DNA from: Kiritimatiellia bacterium
GTDB taxonomy: Bacteria; Verrucomicrobiota; Kiritimatiellia; RFP12; UBA1067
DNA: 50,066 nt
Direction: 5' to 3'
NCBI GenBank assembly: GCA_017514235.1
Contig: JAFWKK010000068.1
Coordinates: forward strand, 1-50,066
This document shows positions 16,417 to 24,446 of the stretch, in pieces. A program made the translations under genes and the position numbers. The notes under the pieces were generated by a model that was not told where the DNA came from, searched no databases, and worked only from the letters and a program-made list of their open reading frames with translations. Within the stretch, counting starts at the first letter, position 1. Every line of letters begins with the position of its first letter.

Positions 16417-19400
16417 ATGAAAACAAAAGAGCTTTTTGTTGCGGTGTTCTGTCTTTTCGCCGCTGTGATGGCTGCGTCCGCCGGCCAGTCGGCGGCATGG
16501 CCGTTCATCGTCATCCGTCATACGGGAGCCATCAACGGCGAACCTGAGACGTTCGGGCGGCTGATGGAATGCCATCGCCGCCATCCTGGGGCGTGCGACG
16601 AGTTCTGGTTCTCGGCCGGCGGCAGGGGCACGCCAGCTGCAGTGGCGAAGTCCTGCGAGGATTTCGCGCGTTACCGTCCGCTCTGCGAGGAGGCTGGCAT
16701 CGCGCTTTCGTACCAGCAGGGCCTTACGCTGGGTCACAGCGAGGCGCACGACGGCAAGCCGAAACCAGGAGAGCAGCCGTTCCCTGATGACGCCTGGCAG
16801 GTGGGGCAGGACGGCAAGCCCATGCATTTCCTCTGTCCGCGTTCGCCGGACGTGATTGCCTACGAGAGAGCGTTTGCGAAGGCTGTGATCGGGACTGCTA
16901 ATCCGGAGTCGTACTGGCTTGACGACGACCTGCGGTTGGGCATAAGCAAGCCGAACGGATGCTTCTGCAGACGCTGCATAGCGGCGTTCAACGCAAAGAC
17001 CGGCGGCAGCTGGACGCGTGAGACGCTTGTCGCCAGACTCTTCTCGAAGGCCGCGCGCGAGCCGTTGCGCGCGGCGTGGCTTGACTTCAACGCTGAGTCG
17101 CTGGCGGCATACGCGGCGGCGGTGCGTCAGGCTGCAGATGAGCTGAAGAGCCCCTGTCGCCTTGCGTACCAGTCGGTCTGGGCCGACACGGTTTATACGG
17201 CAAGCAGCTACCGTCCGCTCCTTGAGGCCCTGTCTGGCGCGGGGCGCAAGCCGGTTGGGATACGTCCTGGAGCGGGCTACTACATGGAGGCTGAACCGCG
17301 CGGCATGGTGAAGAAATGCCTCAGCGTCGCTCGCGAGGCCGAACGTTGCCGCGACTACGGCGATCTCGTGGCGAGCGTCTGCTACGAGCAGGAAACGTAC
17401 CCGCGCCATGTCCTGCACAAGTCGCCGGGGGCGATAATGACCGAATGCGCGCTTGCGTTGGCTTCTGGCTGCAATTCGCTTTCGCTGTATTGGTTTGCTG
17501 CCGACCATCCTGAGCCGGTCGAGGAGTATGACCGCTTTGTGCGGACCCTTGCTGAGGCGCGTCCGTACTTCGAGCGGCTGGCGGCTTCCGTGCAAAGGAC
17601 GCGGCTCGGAGGAGTGGCGAGGTTCATCGGCTCCGCGGCGCTGGAGGCTTCGGGCTTCGACCTGCGCGACGAGAAGGATTTTGACCTGGCCTGCGCAGGC
17701 ATACCGGTTACTGTTGCGGAGGCGAAGCCGAAAGTGTGGTATCTTACTGAGAAATCCCGCGTCGCGCTGACGGATGCCGACAGGGCCTTGCTTGCGAAGT
17801 CAGGCGTGGTGAATGTGGCGGACGTCGGCAAGTATCCGCTTGCCAGTCGCCGTGCAAGGCTGCTGGACGATCTCGACAAGGCGACTGGCGGAACGTTCCC
17901 GGTCAGGATTGACGCTTGCCGTCCGCTCCGCATCCTGCCGCGAGTCCGCGAGGACGGTTCGCTTGACAGCGTGACGATACTGAACCTGTCCATCGGCGAC
18001 ACGGACGAGCTGAAGGTGCGGGTGCGCAACCCGGTTTCGGAGAAGGCGTATTGGCAAGGCGTCAAGCAGGGCCTTTCGCCTCTTGCGGTGGAGCGCGGCG
18101 CGTCGGCTGACGAGCGCGTCATAACGATTCCGAACCTGATCGGCTGGCAGGTCGTAACCGTGTTCTTCGAACGCCGGCAGTCGCCGACCGAGGTCGTGCT
18201 GGGCGATTTCACTAGGGATGACGGCGGATGGCGTGCGGCGCATCACGTCAAGGACGTCGAGGTGTCGTCGGAGGGAACGTCGTTCACGGTCACTGGCAAC
18301 GACCCGTGGTTGCTTGGCCCGAAGGTTTCGATTCCGGCCGCTCCGGCAGGTGCCGCGAAGGTGCGTTTCACGATAACCTGTGCGCCGACCTCTTGCGGCG
18401 GCGCCTGGGAGATTTACCACGACCTTGAGGGGAAGGGTTACGACGAAAGGAAGAAGTTTGCGCTTCGCGCGTGTGGTTCAGCGCCATACACGCGGTTTTC
18501 CGTCGATATGCCCGTGAAAGGTCTTTCGCCCGCGAACGGCAGCTTTCGAATCGATCCGCCGGCGCTTGCAGGCGAGAGGTTCACTATAAAGTCGTTTGCC
18601 GCCGAAATCATCAGGCCGCTGTGGTCGTATCGTCCTGAGACACCGCAGAAGCTGGTTCTGCCTGCCGATGCCATCGTCATTGAAGGTGACGGCTGGCGGC
18701 TTAGTCACGATCCTTCGCGCATGGGCGCGTTCCGGTACGAGTCGCACGGCAAGATTGTGGAGGGGAATCCAGGCGAACCATGCGTAGTGCTGTTGAAGGA
18801 CGGTACGCCGCGTCAGGTCGACTGGGCGTCGGTCAAGCCGTCGGTCGAGCGCACGAGAGACGGGTTCACGATGACGGCTGCGACGCGCGACCCGGAAGGG
18901 CGCAGATGGCGCATGTCGCGTTCGTTCGGCAAGGCGGAGAAGGGGCGTGCCCTTGCCATCAGGACGCAGTATGACTGCGACGAGACGCAGGCCCTCCACG
19001 TGCCATACCTTACCATGTTCGCCGAGCGTGCGTCGAACGGACACAAGCGCCAGGCCATGCTTTCCGGCCTTGAGTATCTTGATGACGAGCCTTCTTCCAA
19101 TACGAAGGACATCAGGATGCCCGAAGCCAACAGGCTCATTCCTGCGATTCATCGCATCTGCGCTCCGTTCGCCGCGCTTACCGACGAAAAGGCGTGGCTC
19201 GCGGCGGAATGGACGATGCCGCGCCGGCAGGAATATTCCGTGGTGTTCGACACGCCCGACCGCCAGTTCAACTCTGGCGGGCACCTGCTGGCGTTCTGGT
19301 TCCCTGCCGTTGGCGAGGCCCGCCCTGAATCGGAGCTTAACCTCTACGGGGCAGAGCCATACTCCGGCGGCTCGCAGACTGTAGTTTTGCGCGCTGGCGA

Positions 19401-20829
19401 TGGCGCGACCGTTGCCGCCGCGCTTGCGGCGTTGGTGCGCCGAGACAACTTGCCGCAACGTGACAAGATTGATGAGGTTGCGACACTCGCCCTGCTCTCC
19501 CACGGATGGCTTGATTCCAAGTTGCGCGACGGAACGAAGGTGAGTCATGCCGTCGGCTTCAGCCTCAACCAGGCGTCCGATGCGCCGGCGCTCATGCGGT
19601 GGCTCGCCGCGCAGATCGAACGCCGACCCGCCGCCGACGCGGCTCTCGTGAAGCGCCTTCGCGAAATGGCGTCCGACATGTTCGCGGCGGTCAAGCCGGC
19701 GGACATCGGGCGGACATGCGTTTCGCACATCCAGCGTCCGGTCTCGCCGCTTCTTGCAGGCGACGTCAATGCATGGATCGCGGCGCGAGACGAGCGGCTC
19801 CGCTCCGGCACGAAGAAACTTGCCGACGGCTATCGCGTCTGGAAGGCTTCTCCAGGCGCAAAGTACGACTACGGCGAGACGCTAGGCGCCGCCGACTGCA
19901 ACGGCTATACTGCGATGGCGATGGAGGAGATGCTCATGGATGCCACGTGGAGCGGCGACGAATCAGAGATAGCCCGCGCTCTCACCGCGCTCGACAAGGC
20001 AATCGCCCGCTACAGGGGCACCGTTCCGCGTGGCGCCCAGCCGTGGGAAATGCCGCTTCATACACCCGACATAATCGCTTCGGGACTGATGGTGCGCTGC
20101 TGCGCGCTGGGGTATCTGCTTAAGCCTGACGTAAGGTATCTAAAGGCAGCGCGGTACTGGGCGTACACCGGCCTTTCCATGGTCTATCTCGTTCCTCCGC
20201 CGTTCGAGTTCCCGGCCGGAGCAGACCCGTTCGGCTGCTACGCGACGTGCGGCGTGATGGGCGCAACTCACTGGGATCTCGTCAGTTGGATGGGGCGTCC
20301 CGTGCAGTGGTGCGGGCTGGTCTATTCTGCTGCGCTCTATGACTATAGCCGCCTGTGCCGTCCGGAGGAGACGGCGTTCTGGCGCACGATCGCCGACGGA
20401 ATCGTCGCTTCGGGCGTAAGGCAGTCGCATCCAGCGAGCGAACCTGACAGGCAGGGTCTCTTGCCCGATTCCGTGTATCTGGATGGGCAGACCCGCAATC
20501 CGCCTGCGATCAATCCCGGCGACGTGCAGGAGAACTTGGCGGAAATGCTCGGGTCGCCTTACTATGCGCTCAGGGCCTTCCCGGGCAAGACGCCGGTGCT
20601 GCTTCACATGGCAGGTGACGCCGCGAAGCTGGAGCGCGAGGGCAACGCGCTCGCCTGCCGCATCGAGGCGTGGCCGGAGACGGAGTCACGCCTTGTCCTG
20701 ACACGCATTGACGCTCCCGCTTCCGTGACGTTGAGCGGCAGGCAGCTTGCCTTTGCATATGACGCTGCGCGGCGCATCGCCGTAGTGACGTTGCCTGCAA
20801 GGGCGGAGGGCGTTTTCAAGGTAAATTGA
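16417..20829 (+). CDS. giant multi-domain secreted glycosidase-like protein (1470 aa)
   Basis: A signal peptide (1-23) leads into a TIM-barrel region to about residue 400, with YWLDDDLRLGISKPNGCFC, a Cys-rich CFCRRC and SVCYEQETYPRH. This resembles GH42-like putative beta-galactosidases that pass through a DDDLR block. A Rossmann-like or trimerisation-type stretch (about 410-560) follows, then a beta-sandwich that looks carbohydrate-binding (about 595-735), a long beta-rich region, and an all-helical segment (about 1090-1400) with repeated aromatic pairs (HWDLVSWMGRPVQWCGL), suggesting an alpha/alpha toroid. A small beta domain closes the protein. I cannot assign a CAZy family. The frame is intact over 4.4 kb. 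The weak ribosome site and 3-nt gap from the MBL gene imply coupling. Confidence 0.75.
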   Translation: MKTKELFVAVFCLFAAVMAASAGQSAAWPFIVIRHTGAINGEPETFGRLMECHRRHPGACDEFWFSAGGRGTPAAVAKSCEDFARYRPLCEEAGIALSYQQGLTLGHSEAHDGKPKPGEQPFPDDAWQVGQDGKPMHFLCPRSPDVIAYERAFAKAVIGTANPESYWLDDDLRLGISKPNGCFCRRCIAAFNAKTGGSWTRETLVARLFSKAAREPLRAAWLDFNAESLAAYAAAVRQAADELKSPCRLAYQSVWADTVYTASSYRPLLEALSGAGRKPVGIRPGAGYYMEAEPRGMVKKCLSVAREAERCRDYGDLVASVCYEQETYPRHVLHKSPGAIMTECALALASGCNSLSLYWFAADHPEPVEEYDRFVRTLAEARPYFERLAASVQRTRLGGVARFIGSAALEASGFDLRDEKDFDLACAGIPVTVAEAKPKVWYLTEKSRVALTDADRALLAKSGVVNVADVGKYPLASRRARLLDDLDKATGGTFPVRIDACRPLRILPRVREDGSLDSVTILNLSIGDTDELKVRVRNPVSEKAYWQGVKQGLSPLAVERGASADERVITIPNLIGWQVVTVFFERRQSPTEVVLGDFTRDDGGWRAAHHVKDVEVSSEGTSFTVTGNDPWLLGPKVSIPAAPAGAAKVRFTITCAPTSCGGAWEIYHDLEGKGYDERKKFALRACGSAPYTRFSVDMPVKGLSPANGSFRIDPPALAGERFTIKSFAAEIIRPLWSYRPETPQKLVLPADAIVIEGDGWRLSHDPSRMGAFRYESHGKIVEGNPGEPCVVLLKDGTPRQVDWASVKPSVERTRDGFTMTAATRDPEGRRWRMSRSFGKAEKGRALAIRTQYDCDETQALHVPYLTMFAERASNGHKRQAMLSGLEYLDDEPSSNTKDIRMPEANRLIPAIHRICAPFAALTDEKAWLAAEWTMPRRQEYSVVFDTPDRQFNSGGHLLAFWFPAVGEARPESELNLYGAEPYSGGSQTVVLRAGDGATVAAALAALVRRDNLPQRDKIDEVATLALLSHGWLDSKLRDGTKVSHAVGFSLNQASDAPALMRWLAAQIERRPAADAALVKRLREMASDMFAAVKPADIGRTCVSHIQRPVSPLLAGDVNAWIAARDERLRSGTKKLADGYRVWKASPGAKYDYGETLGAADCNGYTAMAMEEMLMDATWSGDESEIARALTALDKAIARYRGTVPRGAQPWEMPLHTPDIIASGLMVRCCALGYLLKPDVRYLKAARYWAYTGLSMVYLVPPPFEFPAGADPFGCYATCGVMGATHWDLVSWMGRPVQWCGLVYSAALYDYSRLCRPEETAFWRTIADGIVASGVRQSHPASEPDRQGLLPDSVYLDGQTRNPPAINPGDVQENLAEMLGSPYYALRAFPGKTPVLLHMAGDAAKLEREGNALACRIEAWPETESRLVLTRIDAPASVTLSGRQLAFAYDAARRIAVVTLPARAEGVFKVN

Positions 20830-20866
20830 TCAAAAATCTCAAAGACAAACGAAAAGGAGAAATGAC

Positions 20867-21976
20867 ATGAGCAGAATGAACAGAAGGGAATTCCTTAAGG
20901 TTTCGGCGTACGCGGCGGCGGCCGTCGAGGCAGGGTGTGTTTCCGGCGTCGCCAAGACCGCCGCGCCGTTGCCGAAGCTCGGTGACATCCGTGCGGTTCT
21001 GCTGCACCTCGGCCACAACATGTGGTGCGACTGGTTCCCGGCAGATGTCAGCGCCGACGGCTTCAAGTGCAAGCCGGATACCGTCCTCCGCAACAAGGAC
21101 GATCTCTGGAGCAAGGCGATCGACTACGCTGTGAAGAAGGGCGTGAACATGATCGTCATCGACCTTGGCGAAGGCGTTGAGTACCCGAGCCGTCCCGAAC
21201 TGGCGATCAAGGGGTCGTGGAGTCCGGACAAGCTCCGCGCAGAGGTCCGCCGGCTCAGGGCGATGGGCGTGGAGGCGATCCCGAAGCTCAACTTCTCGAC
21301 ATCTCACAACGGATGGCTCAAGCAATACCGCCGCATGATCTCCACGCCGACATACTACAAGGTCTGCGAAGACGTGCTGCGCGACGCCTGCGAGATCTTT
21401 GACAGCCCTCGCTTCATTCACATTGGCTGCGACGAGGAGTCCGCCAAGCACCAGCTTAACATCCTGCACTACGCCTACATCGTCGCGCGGACGAAGGAGT
21501 TCTGGATGCACGACTACTTGCATCTCGTCCGCACGGTGGAGAATCTGGGTGCGCGTCCGTGGTGCTGGAGCGACTACGGCTGGCGGCACCCCGAGTTCCT
21601 GGAGCAGAGCCCGAAGAGCGTCGTGATGTCGAACTGGTACTACGATGAATGTTACGGCGGTTTCGACCCCAAGACGAACAAGACGAGCGATCTTGAGCGG
21701 CTCGTCCAGTTCTGGGATCTGGAGAAGGCGGGCTTCGATCAGATTCCATGCGGCACGAACTGGGTCGGGCATGTCCGGCGCCAGCTGAAGATCGGCGCTG
21801 ACGAAGTCATGGGCAAGCTTGTCAAGACATGCCGCGAGGTCATTGCGCCGGAACGGCTTCTTGGCTTCCTGATGGCGCCGTGGGAATGTCTCAAGGACGA
21901 GGATGCCCTCAAGTTGAACATGCGGGCGGTCGACATCTTTGAGGACGCGCTTCGGCAGCCTTGCGACAGGACATGA
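20867..21976 (+). CDS. Tat-exported GH20-like glycoside hydrolase
   Basis: A 369-residue protein with a twin-arginine signal (MNRREFLKVSAYAAAAVEAG) followed by a Cys, so it may also be lipidated. The body looks like a TIM barrel. The stretch FIHIGCDEESAKH near residue 185 resembles the GH20 active-site block (H-x-G-G-D-E), in which Asp and Glu act in substrate-assisted hydrolysis of N-acetylhexosaminides; here the second Gly is Cys. Other barrel-strand blocks are VNMIVIDLGEGVEYPSR, GVEAIPKLNFSTSHNGW and PWCWSDYGWRHPEF. The start follows AAGGAG by 7 nt. It lies 37 nt after the giant gene and overlaps the next gene by 4 nt. GH20 membership is likely but activity is not assured. Confidence 0.75.
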   Translation: MSRMNRREFLKVSAYAAAAVEAGCVSGVAKTAAPLPKLGDIRAVLLHLGHNMWCDWFPADVSADGFKCKPDTVLRNKDDLWSKAIDYAVKKGVNMIVIDLGEGVEYPSRPELAIKGSWSPDKLRAEVRRLRAMGVEAIPKLNFSTSHNGWLKQYRRMISTPTYYKVCEDVLRDACEIFDSPRFIHIGCDEESAKHQLNILHYAYIVARTKEFWMHDYLHLVRTVENLGARPWCWSDYGWRHPEFLEQSPKSVVMSNWYYDECYGGFDPKTNKTSDLERLVQFWDLEKAGFDQIPCGTNWVGHVRRQLKIGADEVMGKLVKTCREVIAPERLLGFLMAPWECLKDEDALKLNMRAVDIFEDALRQPCDRT

Positions 21977-22911
21977 TGCGCGGCTGCATGGACACGACTT
22001 TCCGGGAAACGCTGTCAGTCTGCGCTTTTGCGGTGCTGATGGCCTTGGCCGGATGCTCGAATAAGACCGAGCAGCTGAAGGACGACTATGTCTTTGCTCC
22101 GGTGACGAATGCGGTCAGGCTGATAGGGATGCTGGAAAATCCGTCAGGGGACGCGAACGCCGTCACGTCGAAGGTTCTTGACGTGAGGGGTTTCACCGCG
22201 CGTGATTTCCGCCGTGAATTGGAGAGGTTTCCCGGCAGGGAGGTCCACGTCTGGATGCCCGGGCGGCAGCTTTGGCTGCTGGTCGGTCGCGCCGGCACCA
22301 ACAGCGTGTCGCTTGCCGCGGCGATGGACGCGCTTGCGCTTGACGATGGCTGTCCGTCGCTTCCGGAAATATTCGCTAACTACGTGGGACGCCGCGAGGA
22401 CGTGCTGCCGGCGTTCTCGAACGACCTGCAGGGCGAGGTGGTGCCGGAGTGGTTCATGACTAGGGAAATACCGGCCGTCGGCTGGCTAGACCCTTCTGGC
22501 ATAGATGACGACATACTTCGTGCGACGCTGGCCGAGATACGTTCGATGCAGGTGGTGCGCAGGGTGGCGTTGGAGGGCGACATGCTGGCCGTCGAGGCGA
22601 AGGACAAGGAAGGGGAGGAGAAGGCTGCGGCTGCATGGGCGCGTGCGCTTCTGCGCAACCCGCGCGACCTTTTCGTGTTGGAACGGCTCGACCGGCTCGC
22701 CCGCAACGCGCACGGGTTCCTTGAGGTTGGCAAGGTGCTTCAGGCGATGAAGTGCTACGAGACGATGGTGCTTGTCAGGCCGGACGCACGGAACGTCCGC
22801 AACTTCGGGCTGTGCCTCAAGAAGATCGGCAAGCTTGACCTTGCGGAGAAGGTTCTGGCCAGGGCGGACGAGCTGCGCAAGGCGGAGGAGCGGAAGGATT
22901 CCGAGAACTGA
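21973..22911 (+). CDS. lipoprotein with C-terminal TPR-like helices, unknown function
   Basis: A 312-residue protein that I cannot assign to a named family. The N terminus carries a lipoprotein signal (AVLMALAGC). A mixed alpha/beta middle contains RELERFPGREVHVWMPGRQ and REIPAVGWLDPSGIDDDI. The last 90 residues look like two to three TPR-type helical pairs (KVLQAMKCYETMVLVRPDARN, then LCLKKIGKLDLAEKVLARA). The start at 21973 overlaps the previous stop as ATGA; ATGs at 21976 and 21988 are also possible. As the last gene of the operon it may be a membrane-anchored assembly or scaffold protein, which is inference. Confidence 0.65.
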   Translation: MMRGCMDTTFRETLSVCAFAVLMALAGCSNKTEQLKDDYVFAPVTNAVRLIGMLENPSGDANAVTSKVLDVRGFTARDFRRELERFPGREVHVWMPGRQLWLLVGRAGTNSVSLAAAMDALALDDGCPSLPEIFANYVGRREDVLPAFSNDLQGEVVPEWFMTREIPAVGWLDPSGIDDDILRATLAEIRSMQVVRRVALEGDMLAVEAKDKEGEEKAAAAWARALLRNPRDLFVLERLDRLARNAHGFLEVGKVLQAMKCYETMVLVRPDARNVRNFGLCLKKIGKLDLAEKVLARADELRKAEERKDSEN

Positions 22912-22920
22912 AAAGTGCTG

Positions 22921-23229
22921 CTAGTGCCCGGCGCGGCCCGTCGTATTCGACGGGAAGCTGACGGCGATGCCTTTCTCGTCTATCGCATAGCGGATGTTAG
23001 CCTGTGCGATCTGCATCGAGTCGTAGCGCAGGGTAAGCGTCTTGGCCTGCATGTCCCACCGGTAGGAGTCCTTCTGGATTCCGTTGTACTTGGCGAGCGC
23101 GGCGACTATCGTGACCTTGTTGCTTTCAGCAAGGCCAGGCATCGTGACGGTCATTTCGCGGATGTCTTCGCGGCGGCAACCGGAAGCTAAGGCGGCGAGG
23201 AGAAGGGCTGTGGCAACGATGCGTGTCAT
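22921..23229 (-). CDS. small lipoprotein with HMA-like fold, no CxxC
   Basis: A 102-residue protein starting MTRIVATALLLAALASGC, a lipoprotein signal with Cys18 as the lipidation site. The remaining 84 residues have the beta-alpha-beta-beta-alpha-beta rhythm of heavy-metal-associated domains (MTVTMPGLAESNKVTIVAAL, then KTLTLRYDSMQIAQANIRYA). The metal-binding CxxC is absent. It overlaps the 3' end of nifS by 4 nt, so the two are co-transcribed. Longer in-frame starts inside nifS are unlikely. Function is unknown; an envelope protein-binding role is one guess. Confidence 0.65.
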   Translation of the reverse strand: MTRIVATALLLAALASGCRREDIREMTVTMPGLAESNKVTIVAALAKYNGIQKDSYRWDMQAKTLTLRYDSMQIAQANIRYAIDEKGIAVSFPSNTTGRAGH

Positions 23230-24404
23230 GAGAATGTGGTCACGTTCTTGTCGGGGCCGAATGGGGAAAGCTCGCGGAGGGCCTCGACGACCCCAGGAAG
23301 CTTTGCGAGAACATAGTCGATGTCGTCCGCCGTGGTGTAGCGAGAAAGAGAGAAGCGCACCGAGCCGTGGACTGCAGTGAAGGGCACTCCCATGGCGCGG
23401 ATGACATGGCTCGGATCGAGTGATCCGCTGGCGCACGCGCTGCCAGTGGAGATGCATATTCCGAGGTCTGAGAGCCGGTAGGCTATCGCCTCACCCTCGA
23501 TGTATTCGAAGGAGACGTTGAGCGTGTTTGGCAGTCGGTGGGCGCGATCGCCGTTGACGCGCACGTTTCGGCAGGTCGCCAGTATGCCGGCTTCAAGGCG
23601 GTCGCGTAGCGCGGTTAGCTTGCGTTCCTCGTCGGCCATGCCGAGGCGGGCGATCTCGCAAGCCTTCGCGAGGCCGACGATGTACGGCACGTTCTCGGTG
23701 CCTGCGCGGCGGGAATGTTCCTGATGGCCGCCAAGCATGAAGGGCTTCAGCCTTGTGCCCCGCCTGACGTACAGGAACCCGATCCCCTTTGGCGCGTGGA
23801 ACTTGTGGCCTGACATCGAGAGCATGTCGACAGGCACCTTCTTCACGTCTACCGGCGTCTTGCCTGCTGCCTGGACTGCGTCGGTATGCAGCGTCGCTCC
23901 ACGTTCGCGGCAGATGGCTGCTATTTCCTTCATTGGAAAGAGGACGCCCGTCTCGTTGTTCGCCCACATCACCGAAACCAGCGCTCCCGGCGTGACAGTC
24001 TTGCGGAAAAGGTCGAGGTCGAGAAGACCGCCAGCATTCACGGGCAGTTCGACAACCTCGTGTCCGAGAGCCTTGAGTCGGCGGCAGGGCTGCAGCACGG
24101 CCGGGTGCTCAACGGCGGTCGTCACGACGCGCAACCCTTGCCCGACGGCTTCGGCGGTGCCCCTTATGGCGGCGTTGTCGGATTCTGTCGCGCATGAGGT
24201 GAAGATCACCTCGTCCGGTTCGGCGTTGATGAACCGGGCGACCTCGTCGCGGGCACGGTCCACATAACGGGCGATTTCGCCGCCAAAGGCGTGCATTGAG
24301 CTGGGATTTCCGTAGAGTTCGCCGAGAAACGGGAGCATGACGTCACGCACCTCGGGGGCGACCTTGGTGGTGGCGTTGTTGTCAAGATAGCAGATCCTCG
24401 TCAT
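23226..24404 (-). CDS. nifS: cysteine desulfurase, NifS/IscS type
   Basis: A 392-residue PLP enzyme that takes sulfur from L-cysteine for Fe-S clusters and thio-cofactors. Landmarks are YLDNNATTKVAPEV at the N terminus, TAVEHPAVLQP with the PLP-stacking His, the PLP-binding Lys in SMSGHKFHAPKG, RAGTENVPYIVGLAKA, and the catalytic Cys in ISTGSACASGS. ATG at 24404 is chosen because an upstream ATG at 24425 would overlap the -10 box. The promoter lies only 9 nt before the ATG and there is no ribosome site. No iscU or sufB partner is nearby. The window's Fe-S-rich NuoEF-like pair is a possible client. Confidence 0.93.
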   Translation of the reverse strand: MTRICYLDNNATTKVAPEVRDVMLPFLGELYGNPSSMHAFGGEIARYVDRARDEVARFINAEPDEVIFTSCATESDNAAIRGTAEAVGQGLRVVTTAVEHPAVLQPCRRLKALGHEVVELPVNAGGLLDLDLFRKTVTPGALVSVMWANNETGVLFPMKEIAAICRERGATLHTDAVQAAGKTPVDVKKVPVDMLSMSGHKFHAPKGIGFLYVRRGTRLKPFMLGGHQEHSRRAGTENVPYIVGLAKACEIARLGMADEERKLTALRDRLEAGILATCRNVRVNGDRAHRLPNTLNVSFEYIEGEAIAYRLSDLGICISTGSACASGSLDPSHVIRAMGVPFTAVHGSVRFSLSRYTTADDIDYVLAKLPGVVEALRELSPFGPDKNVTTFS

Positions 24405-24413
24405 CGGGCGGAT

Positions 24414-24422
24414 ATTATAGCA
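24414..24422 (-). promoter_or_regulatory. extended -10 promoter of nifS, near-leaderless
   Basis: Minus-strand TGC-TATAAT, with the hexamer at 24414-24419 and 9 nt between it and the ATG at 24404. The -35 region would lie under the opposing dnaE promoter. Confidence 0.7.
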
Positions 24423-24429
24423 CAAATTT

Positions 24430-24438
24430 TGTTATAAT
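24430..24438 (+). promoter_or_regulatory. extended -10 promoter of dnaE, near-leaderless
   Basis: TGT-TATAAT with 8 nt to the ATG at 24447. It is separated by only 13 nt from the opposing nifS hexamer. No Shine-Dalgarno sequence is present. Confidence 0.72.
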
Positions 24439-24446
24439 ACGTCTCC

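Noticed and set aside
18478-19728. 416-codon minus-strand frame inside the giant protein gene
   Set aside because: Antisense shadow, Arg/His-rich with no family pattern, inside an intact 1470-codon gene.
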